From the NCBI GenBank assembly GCA_018399015.1, contig CP073761.1:1736001-1800000 (forward strand): a DNA stretch of 64,000 bases, given 5' to 3'. This document shows positions 45,342 to 55,600 of the stretch, in pieces (position 1 is the first letter of the stretch; each line of letters begins with the position of its first letter). This DNA comes from Cyanobium sp. M30B3. GTDB lineage: Bacteria; Cyanobacteriota; Cyanobacteriia; PCC-6307; Cyanobiaceae. The translations under genes were made by a program, and so were the position numbers. The notes beneath the pieces were generated by a model. That model saw only the letters and a list, made by a program, of their open reading frames with translations, searched no databases and had not been told where the DNA came from.

Positions 45342-47453
45342 ATGCCGGCCATGGCCGCCGCCTCCAGCCCTTCACCCCTGCTGCGGGGGCAGGGCCTTCC
45401 CCCGTTTGAGGCCATCACCGCCGCGCAGGTGGACACGGCCATCCCCGAGCTGCTGGAGCAGCTCAACGGCGAACTCAGCCAGGTGGAGGAGCAGCTGGAG
45501 CGCCGCCTGCGTGAGGCCGATGATGGCGGTATGCCCCTCACCTGGGCGGAGGTGATGGACCCCCTGCACCTGCTGGGCGAGCGGCTGCGCTGGAGCTGGG
45601 GGGTGGTGAGCCACCTCAATGGGGTGTGCAACACGCCCGAACTGCGCACGGCCCACCAGAACCAGCAGGGGGCGGTGGTGGCCTTCGGCAGCCGGGCCGG
45701 CCAGAGCGCCGTGATCTATCGGGCCCTGGGCCAGCTGCTGGAGCAGCGCCAGCAGCTCGATGCCACCCAGCTGCGCATCCTCGAGGCCGAGCGCCGCGAC
45801 ATGGAGCTGCGCGGCGTGGGCCTCAGCGGAGCAGAGCAGGAGGCCTTCAATGCCGCCACCGCCGAGCTGGCGAAGCTGGCCAGCGACTTCGGCAACCACG
45901 TGCTCGACGCCACCAACGGCTGGAGCCTCACCCTCACCAGCGAGGCGGAGCTGGCCGGCCTGCCCGAGAGCCTGCGCGAGCTGCTGGCCCAGGCCGCCCG
46001 CGATGCAGGCGACGAGGGCTGGCGCCTGGGGCTCGACATGCCCCGGGTGGTGCCCTTCCTCAAGTACAGCCAGCGCCGCGACCTGCGCGAAACGGTGTAC
46101 CGGGCCCAGGTGGCCCGGGCCTCCAGCGGCGAGCTGGACAACGGGCCCCTGATCGAGCGCATCCTGACGCTGCGGGGCGAGCAGGCCCGGCGGCTGGGCC
46201 ATGCCAGCTGGGCCGAGGTGAGCCTGGCCAGCAAGATGGCCGGCTCGGTGGCGGAGGTGGAGCAGCTGCTGGAGGAGCTGCGCGCGGCGGCCTATCCGGT
46301 GGCCGAGCGGGAGCTGGAGGAGCTGCGCGCCATCGCCCGCCGCCATGGCGCCCCGGAAGCCGCCGACCTCAAACCCTGGGATGTGGCCTACTGGGCCGAG
46401 AAGCTGCGCCAGGAGAGCTTCGAGCTCGACAGCGAGGCGCTGCGCCCCTGGTTCCCGCTGGAGCAGGTGCTGCAGGGGCTGTTCGGCCTCTGCCAGCGCC
46501 TGTTCGACATCCGCATCGTGAGCACCGATCCCGGCGAGGCCCCCACCTGGCACCCGGATGTGCGCTACTTCCGCGTGCTCGACGGCGCCAGCGGCGCCCC
46601 CCTTGCCGCCTTCTATCTGGATCCCTTCAGCCGGCCCGGCAGCAAGCGCGGCGGCGCCTGGATGGATGAGTGCCTGGGCCGCAGCACCAGCCGCGCCGGC
46701 GAGCCCGTGCTGCCGGTGGCCTACCTGATCTGCAACCAGAGCCCGCCGGTGGGCGACACCCCCAGCCTGATGACCTTCGAGGAGGTGGAGACCCTCTTCC
46801 ACGAGTTCGGCCACGGCCTGCAGCACATGCTCACCACCGTGGAGCGGCCCCAGGCCGCGGGGATCAACAACGTGGAGTGGGATGCGGTGGAGCTGCCCAG
46901 CCAGTTCATGGAGAACTGGTGCTACGACCGCGCCACCCTGATGGGCATGGCCCGCCACTGGCAGAGCGGCGAGCCCCTGCCCGAGGCCGAGTACCAGAAG
47001 CTGCTGGCCGCCCGCACCTTCATGGGCGGCAGCGCCACCCTGCGCCAGGTGCACTTCGCCCTCACCGACCTGCGCCTGCACAGCGAGTGGAGCCCGGAGT
47101 GCAGCCAGAGCCCGGAGCAGCTGCGCCGCGAGATCGCCCGCACCACCACCGTGCTGGAGCCGATCCCCGAGGACGCCTTCCTCTGCGCCTTCAGCCACAT
47201 CTTCGCCGGCGGCTACTCGGCCGGCTACTACTCCTACAAGTGGGCCGAGGTGCTCAGCGCCGACGCCTTCAGCGCCTTCGAGGAGGTGGGCCTCGATGTG
47301 GAAGACGAAGTGGTGGCCACCGGCCGCCGCTTCCGCGACACCGTGCTGTCGCTGGGCGGCAGCCGCTCACCGGCGGAGATCTTCGAGGCCTTCCGCGGCC
47401 GGCCGCCCAGCAGCGAGGCCCTGATTCGCCACTCGGGCCTGGTGGGCGCCTGA
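45342..47453 (+). CDS. M3 family oligopeptidase (OpdA/PrlC-like)
   Basis: A 703-residue cytosolic zinc metallopeptidase that degrades short peptides, including cleaved signal peptides in E. coli. The HEXXH motif lies in VETLFHEFGHGLQHMLTTVE, and the third ligand Glu is in GINNVEWDAVELPSQFMENW. GGSATLRQVHFALTDLRLH and AGYYSYKWAEVLSADAFSAF are typical. The N-terminal helical part (LPPFEAITAAQVDTAIPELL) matches oligopeptidase A. Start ATG 45342 lies 45 bp after ndhD. Confidence 0.95.
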   Translation: MPAMAAASSPSPLLRGQGLPPFEAITAAQVDTAIPELLEQLNGELSQVEEQLERRLREADDGGMPLTWAEVMDPLHLLGERLRWSWGVVSHLNGVCNTPELRTAHQNQQGAVVAFGSRAGQSAVIYRALGQLLEQRQQLDATQLRILEAERRDMELRGVGLSGAEQEAFNAATAELAKLASDFGNHVLDATNGWSLTLTSEAELAGLPESLRELLAQAARDAGDEGWRLGLDMPRVVPFLKYSQRRDLRETVYRAQVARASSGELDNGPLIERILTLRGEQARRLGHASWAEVSLASKMAGSVAEVEQLLEELRAAAYPVAERELEELRAIARRHGAPEAADLKPWDVAYWAEKLRQESFELDSEALRPWFPLEQVLQGLFGLCQRLFDIRIVSTDPGEAPTWHPDVRYFRVLDGASGAPLAAFYLDPFSRPGSKRGGAWMDECLGRSTSRAGEPVLPVAYLICNQSPPVGDTPSLMTFEEVETLFHEFGHGLQHMLTTVERPQAAGINNVEWDAVELPSQFMENWCYDRATLMGMARHWQSGEPLPEAEYQKLLAARTFMGGSATLRQVHFALTDLRLHSEWSPECSQSPEQLRREIARTTTVLEPIPEDAFLCAFSHIFAGGYSAGYYSYKWAEVLSADAFSAFEEVGLDVEDEVVATGRRFRDTVLSLGGSRSPAEIFEAFRGRPPSSEALIRHSGLVGA

Positions 47454-47473
47454 TTTGAGGTGAAAGCCTGCGT

Positions 47474-48076
47474 TCAGGGCCGCAGCAGCTCGGCCACGAT
47501 CGGCCCCAGGGCCGCCGGGCTGCTGATCAGCTGCTTGTGGTGCCACACCGGCAGCCGCTGGCGGCGGCCCAGCGGCAACACGCCGCTCCAGCTGGGGATC
47601 ACCAGGGTGTCGGCCAGACACCAGAAGCTGCAGCAGTCCACATCGGCCAGGGCGGTGAGGTCGCCGTTGAGCTGGCGCAGCAGCGGGCTGCCCGGCCGCA
47701 TGTCGGCGATGCTGGCCAGCCAGCGCCCCGGCCAGGGCGCGGCCACCAGGCTGCCCCGCTGGGGGCTGCCCACGCTGATCAGCCGGCGCACGCGACCGGC
47801 CCCGCCGGCGAGCTGGATCCAGCAGCGGCCCACCACGCCGCCCATCGAAAAACCCAGCAGATCCACCGGCTGATCCGGGCCGAAGCGCTGGTTCACCAGC
47901 CGCCCGAGCTGGGTGGCCAGCTCCAGCAGGGGCCGCTGGCCGAGGCCATGGGGCAGGTGGGGCACCAGCAGGGGCTGGCGACGGCCCTGGAGTTCCTCCT
48001 CCAGCCGGCGGAACAGGCGGGGGGTATCCCACAGGCCGTGCACCAGCACCAGGGGCGGGGATTGGGGGGTAGCCAT
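47474..48076 (-). CDS. alpha/beta hydrolase, triacylglycerol lipase-like
   Basis: A 200-residue protein with the lipase elements PPLVLVHGLWDTPRLF (oxyanion region), the nucleophile elbow VDLLGFSMGGVVGRCWI with catalytic Ser, and LISVGSPQRGSLVA after it. Downstream Asp (DTLVIPSW) and His (WHHKQLI) could complete the triad. No signal peptide is evident; the short length is typical of cyanobacterial esterase/lipase-like proteins. It converges on the M3 peptidase gene with 20 bp between stops. Confidence 0.88.
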   Translation of the reverse strand: MATPQSPPLVLVHGLWDTPRLFRRLEEELQGRRQPLLVPHLPHGLGQRPLLELATQLGRLVNQRFGPDQPVDLLGFSMGGVVGRCWIQLAGGAGRVRRLISVGSPQRGSLVAAPWPGRWLASIADMRPGSPLLRQLNGDLTALADVDCCSFWCLADTLVIPSWSGVLPLGRRQRLPVWHHKQLISSPAALGPIVAELLRP

Positions 48077-48133
48077 CCGCCAAACAGGCCGACGGGCAAC
48101 CTATGCCATCACCCGGGCCGGGAGGATGGAGGA

Positions 48134-49333
48134 ATGGTCAACCCGTCCCAGGACCGCGGCGCCCCGACAGAGCCCAGCGGGCTGCAGGACCGCCCCAGCC
48201 CAGCCCTGCAGGAGATCGCCGAGGCCTTTGCCCTGCCCGCCGCCGTGACGGCGATCGAGCCCCTCGGCCAGGGCAATGTGAATGACACCTACCGGGTGAG
48301 CTGCGCCGCCCGGGCCGGGGCGTCTGCCCAGTTCGTGCTGCAGCGCCTGAACACCAGCGTGTTCGAGCGGCCGGAGTGGGTGATGGCCAACCTGGCCCGG
48401 CTGGGCGAGCACGCCGCCGGTCGGCCCTGGCCCCAGCCCGAGCGGCCGCGCCGCTGGGAACTCCCCCAGTTGCTGCCCACCCGGGACGGCGGCGAGGGGG
48501 ATGCCGGTACCTGGCTGCGCCGCGGCGCCGACTGCTGGCGCATGCTCAGCTTCGTGGCGGACACCACCAGCCCGGACACCGTGCTCAGCGATGCCCACGC
48601 CGCCGAGGTGGGCCGGGCCCTGGGCGGGTTCCACCGGCTCGTGCACGACCTGCCCTGTGAGCAGCTGCACGACACCCTCGAGGGGTTCCACGTGACCCCG
48701 GGCTACCTGCACCACTACGACCAGCTGCTGGAGCAGGGGGCGGCAGGGGCCGGCACGGGCAGCGGCAAGCCAGAGGCGGAGAGCTGGTGCCACCGCTTCA
48801 TCGCCGAGCGCCGAAACCTGGCGCCGGTGCTGGAGCAGGCGAGGGCCAGCGGGCAGCTGCAACCGCGGCCCATCCACGGCGACCCCAAGGTGAACAACGT
48901 GCTGCTCGACCGCCGCAGCGGCCAGGCCGTGGCACTCGTGGATCTGGACACGGTGAAGCCGGGCCTGCTGCACTACGACATCGGCGACGCCCTGCGCTCC
49001 GGCTGCAATCCGGCCGGGGAGGAGACCAGCGACCTGGCCAGCGTGCAGTTCGACCCCGGCCGCTGCCGGGCGATGCTGGCGGGCTACCTGGAGCTGGCCC
49101 GGCCGATCCTCAGTGCAGCCGATCTGGAGCTGATCCCCACAGCGGCGCGCCTGCTCAGCTTCGAGCTCGGCCTGCGCTTTTTCAGCGATCACCTGGCCGG
49201 CAACCGCTACTTCAGGTGCCGCCATCGCGGCCACAACCTGCAGCGGGCCCTGGTGCAGTTCACCCTCACCGAGCGGGTCGAGGCCCAGCAGGGTGAGCTG
49301 GAGGAGCTGGTGCGCGAACTCAGCGCCGGATGA
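48134..49333 (+). CDS. aminoglycoside phosphotransferase (APH)-fold kinase
   Basis: A 399-residue soluble kinase-like protein. The nucleotide region is IEPLGQGNVNDTYRVSC, followed by the Lys-like strand FVLQRLNTSVFE. The catalytic loop is PRPIHGDPKVNNVLLDRRSG (HGDxxxxN pattern), and VALVDLDTVKPGLLHYDIGD holds the metal-binding Asp. Such proteins include N-acetylhexosamine kinases and choline/homoserine kinases; NahK-type kinases share the GNVNDTY motif, so a sugar substrate is plausible. A GGAGGATGGAGG precedes ATG 48134. It overlaps the next gene by four bases. Confidence 0.88.
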   Translation: MVNPSQDRGAPTEPSGLQDRPSPALQEIAEAFALPAAVTAIEPLGQGNVNDTYRVSCAARAGASAQFVLQRLNTSVFERPEWVMANLARLGEHAAGRPWPQPERPRRWELPQLLPTRDGGEGDAGTWLRRGADCWRMLSFVADTTSPDTVLSDAHAAEVGRALGGFHRLVHDLPCEQLHDTLEGFHVTPGYLHHYDQLLEQGAAGAGTGSGKPEAESWCHRFIAERRNLAPVLEQARASGQLQPRPIHGDPKVNNVLLDRRSGQAVALVDLDTVKPGLLHYDIGDALRSGCNPAGEETSDLASVQFDPGRCRAMLAGYLELARPILSAADLELIPTAARLLSFELGLRFFSDHLAGNRYFRCRHRGHNLQRALVQFTLTERVEAQQGELEELVRELSAG

Positions 49334-49950
49334 CCCACCAAGACACAGCGCACGACGCGGGATCTGAACCATCAGCAGGCGGGCAGCCTCCGGCCCGCCA
49401 GGCCTTCTCCCTGCTGCCCTTCGCTGCAGGGTCCGCCTGCCTCGCCGGCATCTGCGTCGAGGGCTGGCTGGAGCGGCGCGGGGAGCACCTCACCCTGGAG
49501 TTCCAGCTGACCTGCCATGCGGAGCACGGGGAGGACGCCATCCTCTGGCCGGCAGCCGTCACGCCGCCGCAGCGGTGCGACGGCCTCTGGGAGCACACCT
49601 GCCTCGAGTGGTTCGTGGCCCGGCCCCAGCAGGACGCCTACTGGGAGTTCAACCTCTGCCCCAACGGCAACTGGAACGTCTATGCCCTGGATGGCTACCG
49701 CCGCGGCCTGAAGCCCGATCCCCTCTACACCGCCCTGCCGCTGGTCGCCGGCGACGGCGGGGAGGGCAGCCGCTTCAGGGTCACCGCAGCCCTGCCCGCT
49801 CCTCTGGCGTCCGCCCAGCCCAAGGGCCTCGAACTGGCGGTGACGGCCGTGCTGGAGCAGCGCAGCGGAATGATCAGCTACTGGGCCCTGCACCACGGCG
49901 GAGCGGAGGCCGACTTCCACCGCCGTGATGGCTTTCGGCTGCGGATCTGA
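49330..49950 (+). CDS. DOMON-like domain protein
   Basis: A 206-residue protein with the beta-sandwich blocks of the DOMON-like family linked to MurB/kinase neighbours: LTLEFQLTCHAEHGEDAILW, GLWEHTCLEWFVARPQQDAY, WEFNLCPNGNWNVYALDGYR and DFHRRDGFRLRI. DOMON-like domains bind heme or sugars; the ligand here is unknown. Its ATG overlaps the kinase stop (ATGA), so the two products probably work together, perhaps on the same carbohydrate. Confidence 0.8.
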   Translation: MTHQDTAHDAGSEPSAGGQPPARQAFSLLPFAAGSACLAGICVEGWLERRGEHLTLEFQLTCHAEHGEDAILWPAAVTPPQRCDGLWEHTCLEWFVARPQQDAYWEFNLCPNGNWNVYALDGYRRGLKPDPLYTALPLVAGDGGEGSRFRVTAALPAPLASAQPKGLELAVTAVLEQRSGMISYWALHHGGAEADFHRRDGFRLRI

Positions 49951-49979
49951 GGCGGATCAGGGGTTGGCTCCAAGGTGCC

Positions 49980-50351
49980 TCAGCAGCTGCGGCGCACCGC
50001 CACCATGCCGTTGAAGCCCGGCACAGGGGCGGCGCACTTGCGCAGCTCCAGCTGCAGCGGCAACGGCCCGCAGCGCTCGGCAATCAGGGTGAGGATCTGT
50101 TCGCTGTAGTGCTCCAGCGTGTGGCAGCGGATGGCGCGGGCCTGGTGCTGCAGGGCCGTGATCAGCTGGGCGTAGTCGAGGGTGTCGGCCAGCAGGTCGC
50201 TGCGGCCGGCGGGTTTGAGATCCACGCCCAGCTCCAGATCCAGCTCGAACCACTGGCCCTGCTCGCGCTCGACATCCAGCACCCCCACGTGGGCCCAGAG
50301 GCGCAGGCCCCGCACCACGATCCGATCGCCCCGGCCAGGAGGGGCCATCAC
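49980..50351 (-). CDS. folB: dihydroneopterin aldolase
   Basis: FolB converts dihydroneopterin to hydroxymethyl-dihydropterin in folate synthesis. The 123-residue protein opens with [20 protein letters not shown], continues [18 protein letters not shown] and [20 protein letters not shown], and has the substrate site [18 protein letters not shown]. All standard positions are present. It starts inside the end of proA with a four-base overlap (ATGG/TGA region at 50348-50351), so translation is coupled. Confidence 0.94.
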   Translation of the reverse strand: MMAPPGRGDRIVVRGLRLWAHVGVLDVEREQGQWFELDLELGVDLKPAGRSDLLADTLDYAQLITALQHQARAIRCHTLEHYSEQILTLIAERCGPLPLQLELRKCAAPVPGFNGMVAVRRSC

Positions 50352-51667
50352 AGCGGCAGGCTGCGGTGGCTGAACCGGCGCGCACCACTGGCGAAGTCGG
50401 CGGCGATGTGGCCCTCGCCGCGGAGGCGGTAGCGGTAGGTGACCAGCCCCTCCAGGCCCACCGGGCCCCGCGGCGGCAGGGTCTGGGTGGAGATGCCCAC
50501 CTCGGCGCCGAAGCCGTAGCGGAAGCCATCGGCAAAGCGGGTGGAGCAGTTGAGGAACACGCCGGCGCTGTCCACCGACGCCAGAAAACGCTCAGCCGCC
50601 GCCGCATCAGTGGTGCAGATGGCATCGGTGTGGCGCGAGCCGTAGCGGCGGATGTGCTCCAGGGCCTCCTCCAGGCTGGCCACCACCTTCACCGCCAGGA
50701 TCAGGTCGGCGTACTCCGTGCTCCAGTCGTCCTCGCTGGCCGGGTGGGGTACGCCGTGGGCCAGGGCCTCGGCGTCGCCGCGCAGCTCCACCCCCGCCGC
50801 CGCGAAGGCCTTGGCGGCCGCCGGCAGGAAGCTGGCGGCCACGGCGCGGTGCACCAGCAGGGTTTCGATCGCGTTGCAGGCGGCCGGGTACTGGGTCTTG
50901 GCATCGAGGGCCACCCGCAGGGCCTGGTCGAGGTCGGCGGCCTGATCCACATAGAGGTGGCAGACGCCATCGGCGTGGCCCAGCACCGGGATGCGGGTGT
51001 TCTCCTGGATGAAGCGCACCAGGGCATTGGAGCCGCGCGGAATGATCAGGTCCACCAGGCCGTCGAGCTTGAGCAGCGCCAGGCTCTCCTGGCGGCTGGT
51101 GAGCAGTTCCAGGGCCTGGGGGGCCACGGTGGTGGCGGCCAGGCCGGCCTGCAGGGCCTCCAGGATGGCGGCACAGCTGCGCACCGCCTCCCGGCCGCCC
51201 TTGAGGATGGCGCCATTGCCGGAGCGGATCGCCAGCGAGGCGATCTGCATCACGGCGTCGGGGCGGGCCTCGAAGATCACGCCCACCACCCCCAGGGGAA
51301 CGGTGACCCTCTCCAGCACCAGCCCCGCATCCAGCTCGGTGTGCAGCTGGCGGCGGCCGATCGGATCCGCCAGGGCCGCCACCTGGCGCACCCCGGCGAT
51401 CGCCCCATCGAGCTTGGCGGCGTCCAGTTTCAGCCGGGCCACCAGGGAGGCGGCCAGCCCCTCGGCGGCCGCGGCCTCCAGGTCGGCCTGGTTGGCCGCC
51501 AGGATCGCCTCGCGCCGGGTCTCCAGGGCAGCGGCCATCGCCTCCACGGCCCCGCGGCGCTGCTGATCGCTGCACTGGCCGAGGGCCATGGCACTGCGCC
51601 GCACCGCCGCCGCCCGCTGCAGCAGCTCGGGGCTGGGATCGGGAACGGCCGGGCTGGAGGAGTTCAT
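50348..51667 (-). CDS. proA: gamma-glutamyl phosphate reductase
   Basis: ProA reduces gamma-glutamyl phosphate to the semialdehyde in proline synthesis. The 439-residue aldehyde-dehydrogenase-fold protein shows [40 protein letters not shown], and the catalytic Cys region [17 protein letters not shown]. The C-terminal [20 protein letters not shown] and [20 protein letters not shown] are classic. ATG 51667 ([10 protein letters not shown]) is more natural than the frame start at 51703. Confidence 0.96.
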   Translation of the reverse strand: MNSSSPAVPDPSPELLQRAAAVRRSAMALGQCSDQQRRGAVEAMAAALETRREAILAANQADLEAAAAEGLAASLVARLKLDAAKLDGAIAGVRQVAALADPIGRRQLHTELDAGLVLERVTVPLGVVGVIFEARPDAVMQIASLAIRSGNGAILKGGREAVRSCAAILEALQAGLAATTVAPQALELLTSRQESLALLKLDGLVDLIIPRGSNALVRFIQENTRIPVLGHADGVCHLYVDQAADLDQALRVALDAKTQYPAACNAIETLLVHRAVAASFLPAAAKAFAAAGVELRGDAEALAHGVPHPASEDDWSTEYADLILAVKVVASLEEALEHIRRYGSRHTDAICTTDAAAAERFLASVDSAGVFLNCSTRFADGFRYGFGAEVGISTQTLPPRGPVGLEGLVTYRYRLRGEGHIAADFASGARRFSHRSLPL

Positions 51668-51736
51668 GGAGGCCATCATCCCAAGTGGCTGTTCCACGCC
51701 CAAATGGCTGCCCCAGCCAGGAGGCGGCCGGCCCGC

Positions 51737-52675
51737 TCAGGCGCCGCCCAGCCGCTCCAGGGCCAGCCGGGCGGCGCCGAGGCGACCGGCGCCATTGCCG
51801 AGGGCACAGCGCTCAATGCGCAGCTCCTCCCGGCTCACCGCCAGCACCCGCTGCTCCACCTGCCGCCACAGCGCCGGCAGAAACAGGGGCGCAGCGGCGC
51901 TGAGGCCGCCGCCGAGCAGCACCAGCTCCGGCGTGAACAGGTAGAGCAGGGAGCTGATGCCGGTGCCCAGCAGCCGGCCGTAGGCCTCCCACACGGCCAG
52001 GGCCTCGGGCTCGCCGGCCTCAGCCCGGCGGCAGAGCTCCTGGGGCTCCAGCGGGCTGAGCCGGGCCAGGCCGGCGATGCTGCAGTAGCTCTCCAGGGAG
52101 CCGCGATTGCCGCTGTTGCATGGGGGGCCATCGGGCTGGATGCCGATCAGCCCCGGTTCGGCCGCCGCCCCTCCCCGGCCGATGAACAGCGCACCATCCA
52201 GCAGCACGGCCCCACCCACGCCGGTGCCGAGGGTGAGCAGCAGGGCGTCGCGGGCGCCGCGGGCGGCCCCATGCCAGCGCTCGCCCACCAGGGCGCAGTT
52301 GGCGTCATTGGCGCAGGTCACGCGCCGCTCCAGCAGCGGCTCCAGCCAGGCGGCCAGGGGCACATCGCGCCAGCCGGGCAGGTTGATGGCGATGCGGGCC
52401 ACGCGGCCGTGGCGGTCGCTGGGTCCGGGATGGCCCACCCCCACCAGCGGCGCCAGGCGCTGGGGATCGAGCCGCTCCACCGCCTCGGCGATCGCCACCG
52501 TCACCGCCCCGGGCACGGCCGGCCGGGGAGTCGGCACCTCCAGGCCCTCCAGCAGGGTGCCGTCCTGGGCGAAGCGACCCAGCTTGATGGCGGTGCCGCC
52601 CAGGTCGACGCCGATCAACTGGCCATCGCCGGGGGAGGCCGGGGCGGAGGGGTCGGCGGTGGGGGATGGGGCCAT
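51737..52675 (-). CDS. ROK family sugar kinase, zinc site absent
   Basis: A 312-residue ROK-family kinase, probably of glucose or another hexose. The N-terminal ATP loop is LIGVDLGGTAIKLGRFAQDG; substrate contacts are INLPGWRDVP and VTCANDANCALVGERWHGAA with the catalytic Asp in NDAN; LLTLGTGVGGAVLLDGALFI follows. The usual zinc motif HxxxxxxxxxCxCGxxGCxE reads GLIGIQPDGPPCNSGNRGS, so its His and three of the four usual residues are replaced and zinc binding is unlikely. Its ATG overlaps the tamB stop, so it is probably transcribed with tamB. Confidence 0.9.
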   Translation of the reverse strand: MAPSPTADPSAPASPGDGQLIGVDLGGTAIKLGRFAQDGTLLEGLEVPTPRPAVPGAVTVAIAEAVERLDPQRLAPLVGVGHPGPSDRHGRVARIAINLPGWRDVPLAAWLEPLLERRVTCANDANCALVGERWHGAARGARDALLLTLGTGVGGAVLLDGALFIGRGGAAAEPGLIGIQPDGPPCNSGNRGSLESYCSIAGLARLSPLEPQELCRRAEAGEPEALAVWEAYGRLLGTGISSLLYLFTPELVLLGGGLSAAAPLFLPALWRQVEQRVLAVSREELRIERCALGNGAGRLGAARLALERLGGA

Positions 52676-55600
52676 CAGAAGCGGAAGAACACCTGCAGCT
52701 GGGTCTGCCAGTTGCCGTCCGTATCCACGGAACCCTGCAGGTTGAGCAGCTCTGAGGCCTTGTAGTTGAGGTTCACCTGGGGGGGCACATTGTCCACGTT
52801 GGGGGCGGACAGCAGGGACACGCTGAAGCGTTCGGTGAGATCGATCCCGGCCTCGGTGGCCAGCACCAGCTGCGGTGGCACACGGCCGGAGCGCCGCACG
52901 TCCGCACGGCTCACACCCTGGTTCACATAGGCGGGATAGATGGCCAGGCTGAGGCGCTGGCCAAAGGCATCGCCGAGGGTGCCAAGAAGGGGCGAGAGCA
53001 GCGACTGGCCCACCACCGTGGCCAGGGCCGTGCTGGCACCGGCACCGCCCACCACCCCCGCGAGGGTGTTGCCGCCGATCAGGGCCATCAGCCGGTCCTG
53101 GGGCAGGGGCGGGCTGCTGCGCAGGCTGATGTTGTCGGCGAGACGATCGGCCGGACCACTCACACTCAGGTACACCTGCACCAGGTTGAGCTGGTTGAGT
53201 GAGCTGAAGCCCTGGGTTTCCAGTTGGGTGGTGGAGGTGGTGAAGGGGGAGCCCCCTCCGGCGGGGTCGGCGCCCATGCCGGCCATGGTCAGGCTGTCGG
53301 ACACCCGGGTGCGCAGCGTGATGTCGAGGAACGGCACCAGGCCCAGCGACGGGGTGAACACGGCCACGTTGGGCGAGTCGGGATCGAGGCTGAAGGTGGT
53401 GGTGAACAGCCCCAGCCGCCCCTGCTTGAGACGCACCACCCCCCGGGCCTGGATGGAAGGGTCAAACGGACCGTCGATCCGCAGGTTTCCCTCGGTCTGG
53501 AAGCTGGCCAGCCGCGGCACCCCCACACCCAGGTCGGGACCGAGGCTGAGCCTGAGGTTGTCGAAGCGCACCAGAGGCAGATTCGGCACCAGCGCCCGCA
53601 GCTGCTCGCTGGTCTCGCTCTCCACATCGGGGCCGTAGAGCACCAGGGGCTGCTGGAAGGTCCAGCGCTGCTCCGCCAGTTCCGCCACGCTGGTGGGGCT
53701 GCCGGGCCTGGCTTCCTCCCCATTGCCGAGGCTGCCGGGCTGCACGTTGATCGAGCCCTTGGAGAGGGCCAGATCACCGCTGATGCGCAGGCCCGCCAGG
53801 CTGCCGCCCACCTGCAGGTCGCCGTTGGTGACGGCATTGATGCGGGGGAAGCGGAAGGGCAGGGCCGCGAGGCGGAGGGAGAGCTGGGCGGGTTCGCCCT
53901 CGGCGGTGAGCTGGGGGCTCACCAGGCCCAGGCTGCCCACGCCACTGATCCGGCCCTTCGGCCCCACGGCGGCGCCGAACTCCTGGAGGATCAGCTTCTC
54001 GAAGTCGAACAACATGGTGGCCTGCAGATCGGTGACGCTCTGCCCCACCAGGTCCAGCTCACCGTCCTGGAGCCGCAGAAAGCCATTGGCGATCGGTCGC
54101 AGCAGGCTGCCGCGCACCAGCAGCTGCAGATCGGCACTGCCCTCCTTCCAGTCCACGGCGGGCTGGGCCAACCGGCTGAGAAAGATCAGACCGTCGTCCC
54201 GGCTGCTCAGGCGAAGCTCCACCCCATCGGCGGCGGGATCCAGGGGAATGCGACCGGCCAGGTCGATGCCACTGCCGGCGCCGGCCGCACGCAGGGCCAG
54301 ATCCACCAGCATCGCCTCCCCTTCCAGGTTGACGCTGCCGCGCTCCAGGCTGAGGTCGGTCTCTGCGAAGCCCGCCCCCGCCAGGCCCAGATCCAGGTCC
54401 AGGCCCTGCTGCTGGCCAAGGCGATAGCGGCCGCTGGCCGCCAGGGTGCCCCGCAGCTCCTCGGGCACCGGCGTGAGCAGGGCCAGCAGGGCCAGGGGCA
54501 GACCCTCCACCGCCAGGCTGCCGCTGCCCTGCCGCAGCGGACCCTGAATCCGCACCTGCAGCGGCTGGGCGCTGAGGGCCAGGTCCCGGTCCTCGCCGGG
54601 CAGCCACACATGGCCCTGCAGATCGAGGTCGAGCCTGGAGTCCACCAGGCGGGGGCCGCTGAGATCGGCGTCAAAGTCGAAGCGGGCCGCCAGCCGCTCC
54701 AACCGCTCGGCGGCGGTGAGCGACTCGAGCTGGCTGCGCCGCTGCTGGGCCACCAGGGCATGGGCCCGGTTGAGAGCCGCCAGCTGGGCATCGACGCTGC
54801 CGGCGAAGGTGTCGATCAGCAGCGTGCCCAGATCCCCGGCCCGTCCGGGATCGCGGGCCACGCCGCCGTTCCAGGCCGGCCAGGCCTCGAGCAACTGGCG
54901 CACCAGCCCATCCTCCAGGGCCCTGCCGCTGAGGCGGGCCCGGTAGGCCCCCTGCCATCGACCACGCCAGTCAACGTCGAGCTCGCCGCCGGACTGGGGT
55001 TCCACCAGCCCGCGGGCCTGGTAGCGGCGATCGCGGTAGCTGCCCTCGAGCTGCAGGCGCCGGGCCACCACCCCCAGCACGCTGGCCTGCTCCAGCTCCA
55101 CCTCGCCCTGGAAGGCCAGGGGCTGCAGGCCGAGGTTGCCCCGGCCGCTGAGCCTGCCTTCCAGGGGCTGGAAGCGGCCCATGGGTCCGAGGGCCAACCG
55201 CAGGCCATCCAGGGGCAGGGCATCCGCCGTCCATCGATAGGAACGGGGCGTGCCGGCCAGGCTGAGACGCCCCTGCTGCCGGCGCAGGTCGATCGCCACC
55301 GGCACCCAGCGGTTGTCGAGCCGGGCCTCCAGCAGCCCCTCGTCTCCCCTGGGCCGCAACGCCAGGCGGCCGCCGCCGGCCGCCTGGCCGAACCAGTCGC
55401 CCTGCCAGTCCTGCGCCAGCTGCAGGGGCCCCACCTCCAGGCGCTCCAGCAGCAGCCGGAAGTCGGGGGTGAGACCGGAGAGCGGCCCGCGGATCGTGCC
55501 CTCGGCGGTGAGGGTGCCAGCGAGCGTGGTGCCCAGAAGGGCGCTGAGACGATCCAGGGGATAGCCCCGCAGCTGGGCCTCCACCGCCAGGTCTCCCAGC

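Noticed and set aside
50366-52765. 799-codon plus-strand frame across proA and the ROK kinase
   Set aside because: It crosses two real minus-strand genes and reads as low-complexity His/Gly/Gln-rich sequence; an antisense artefact.
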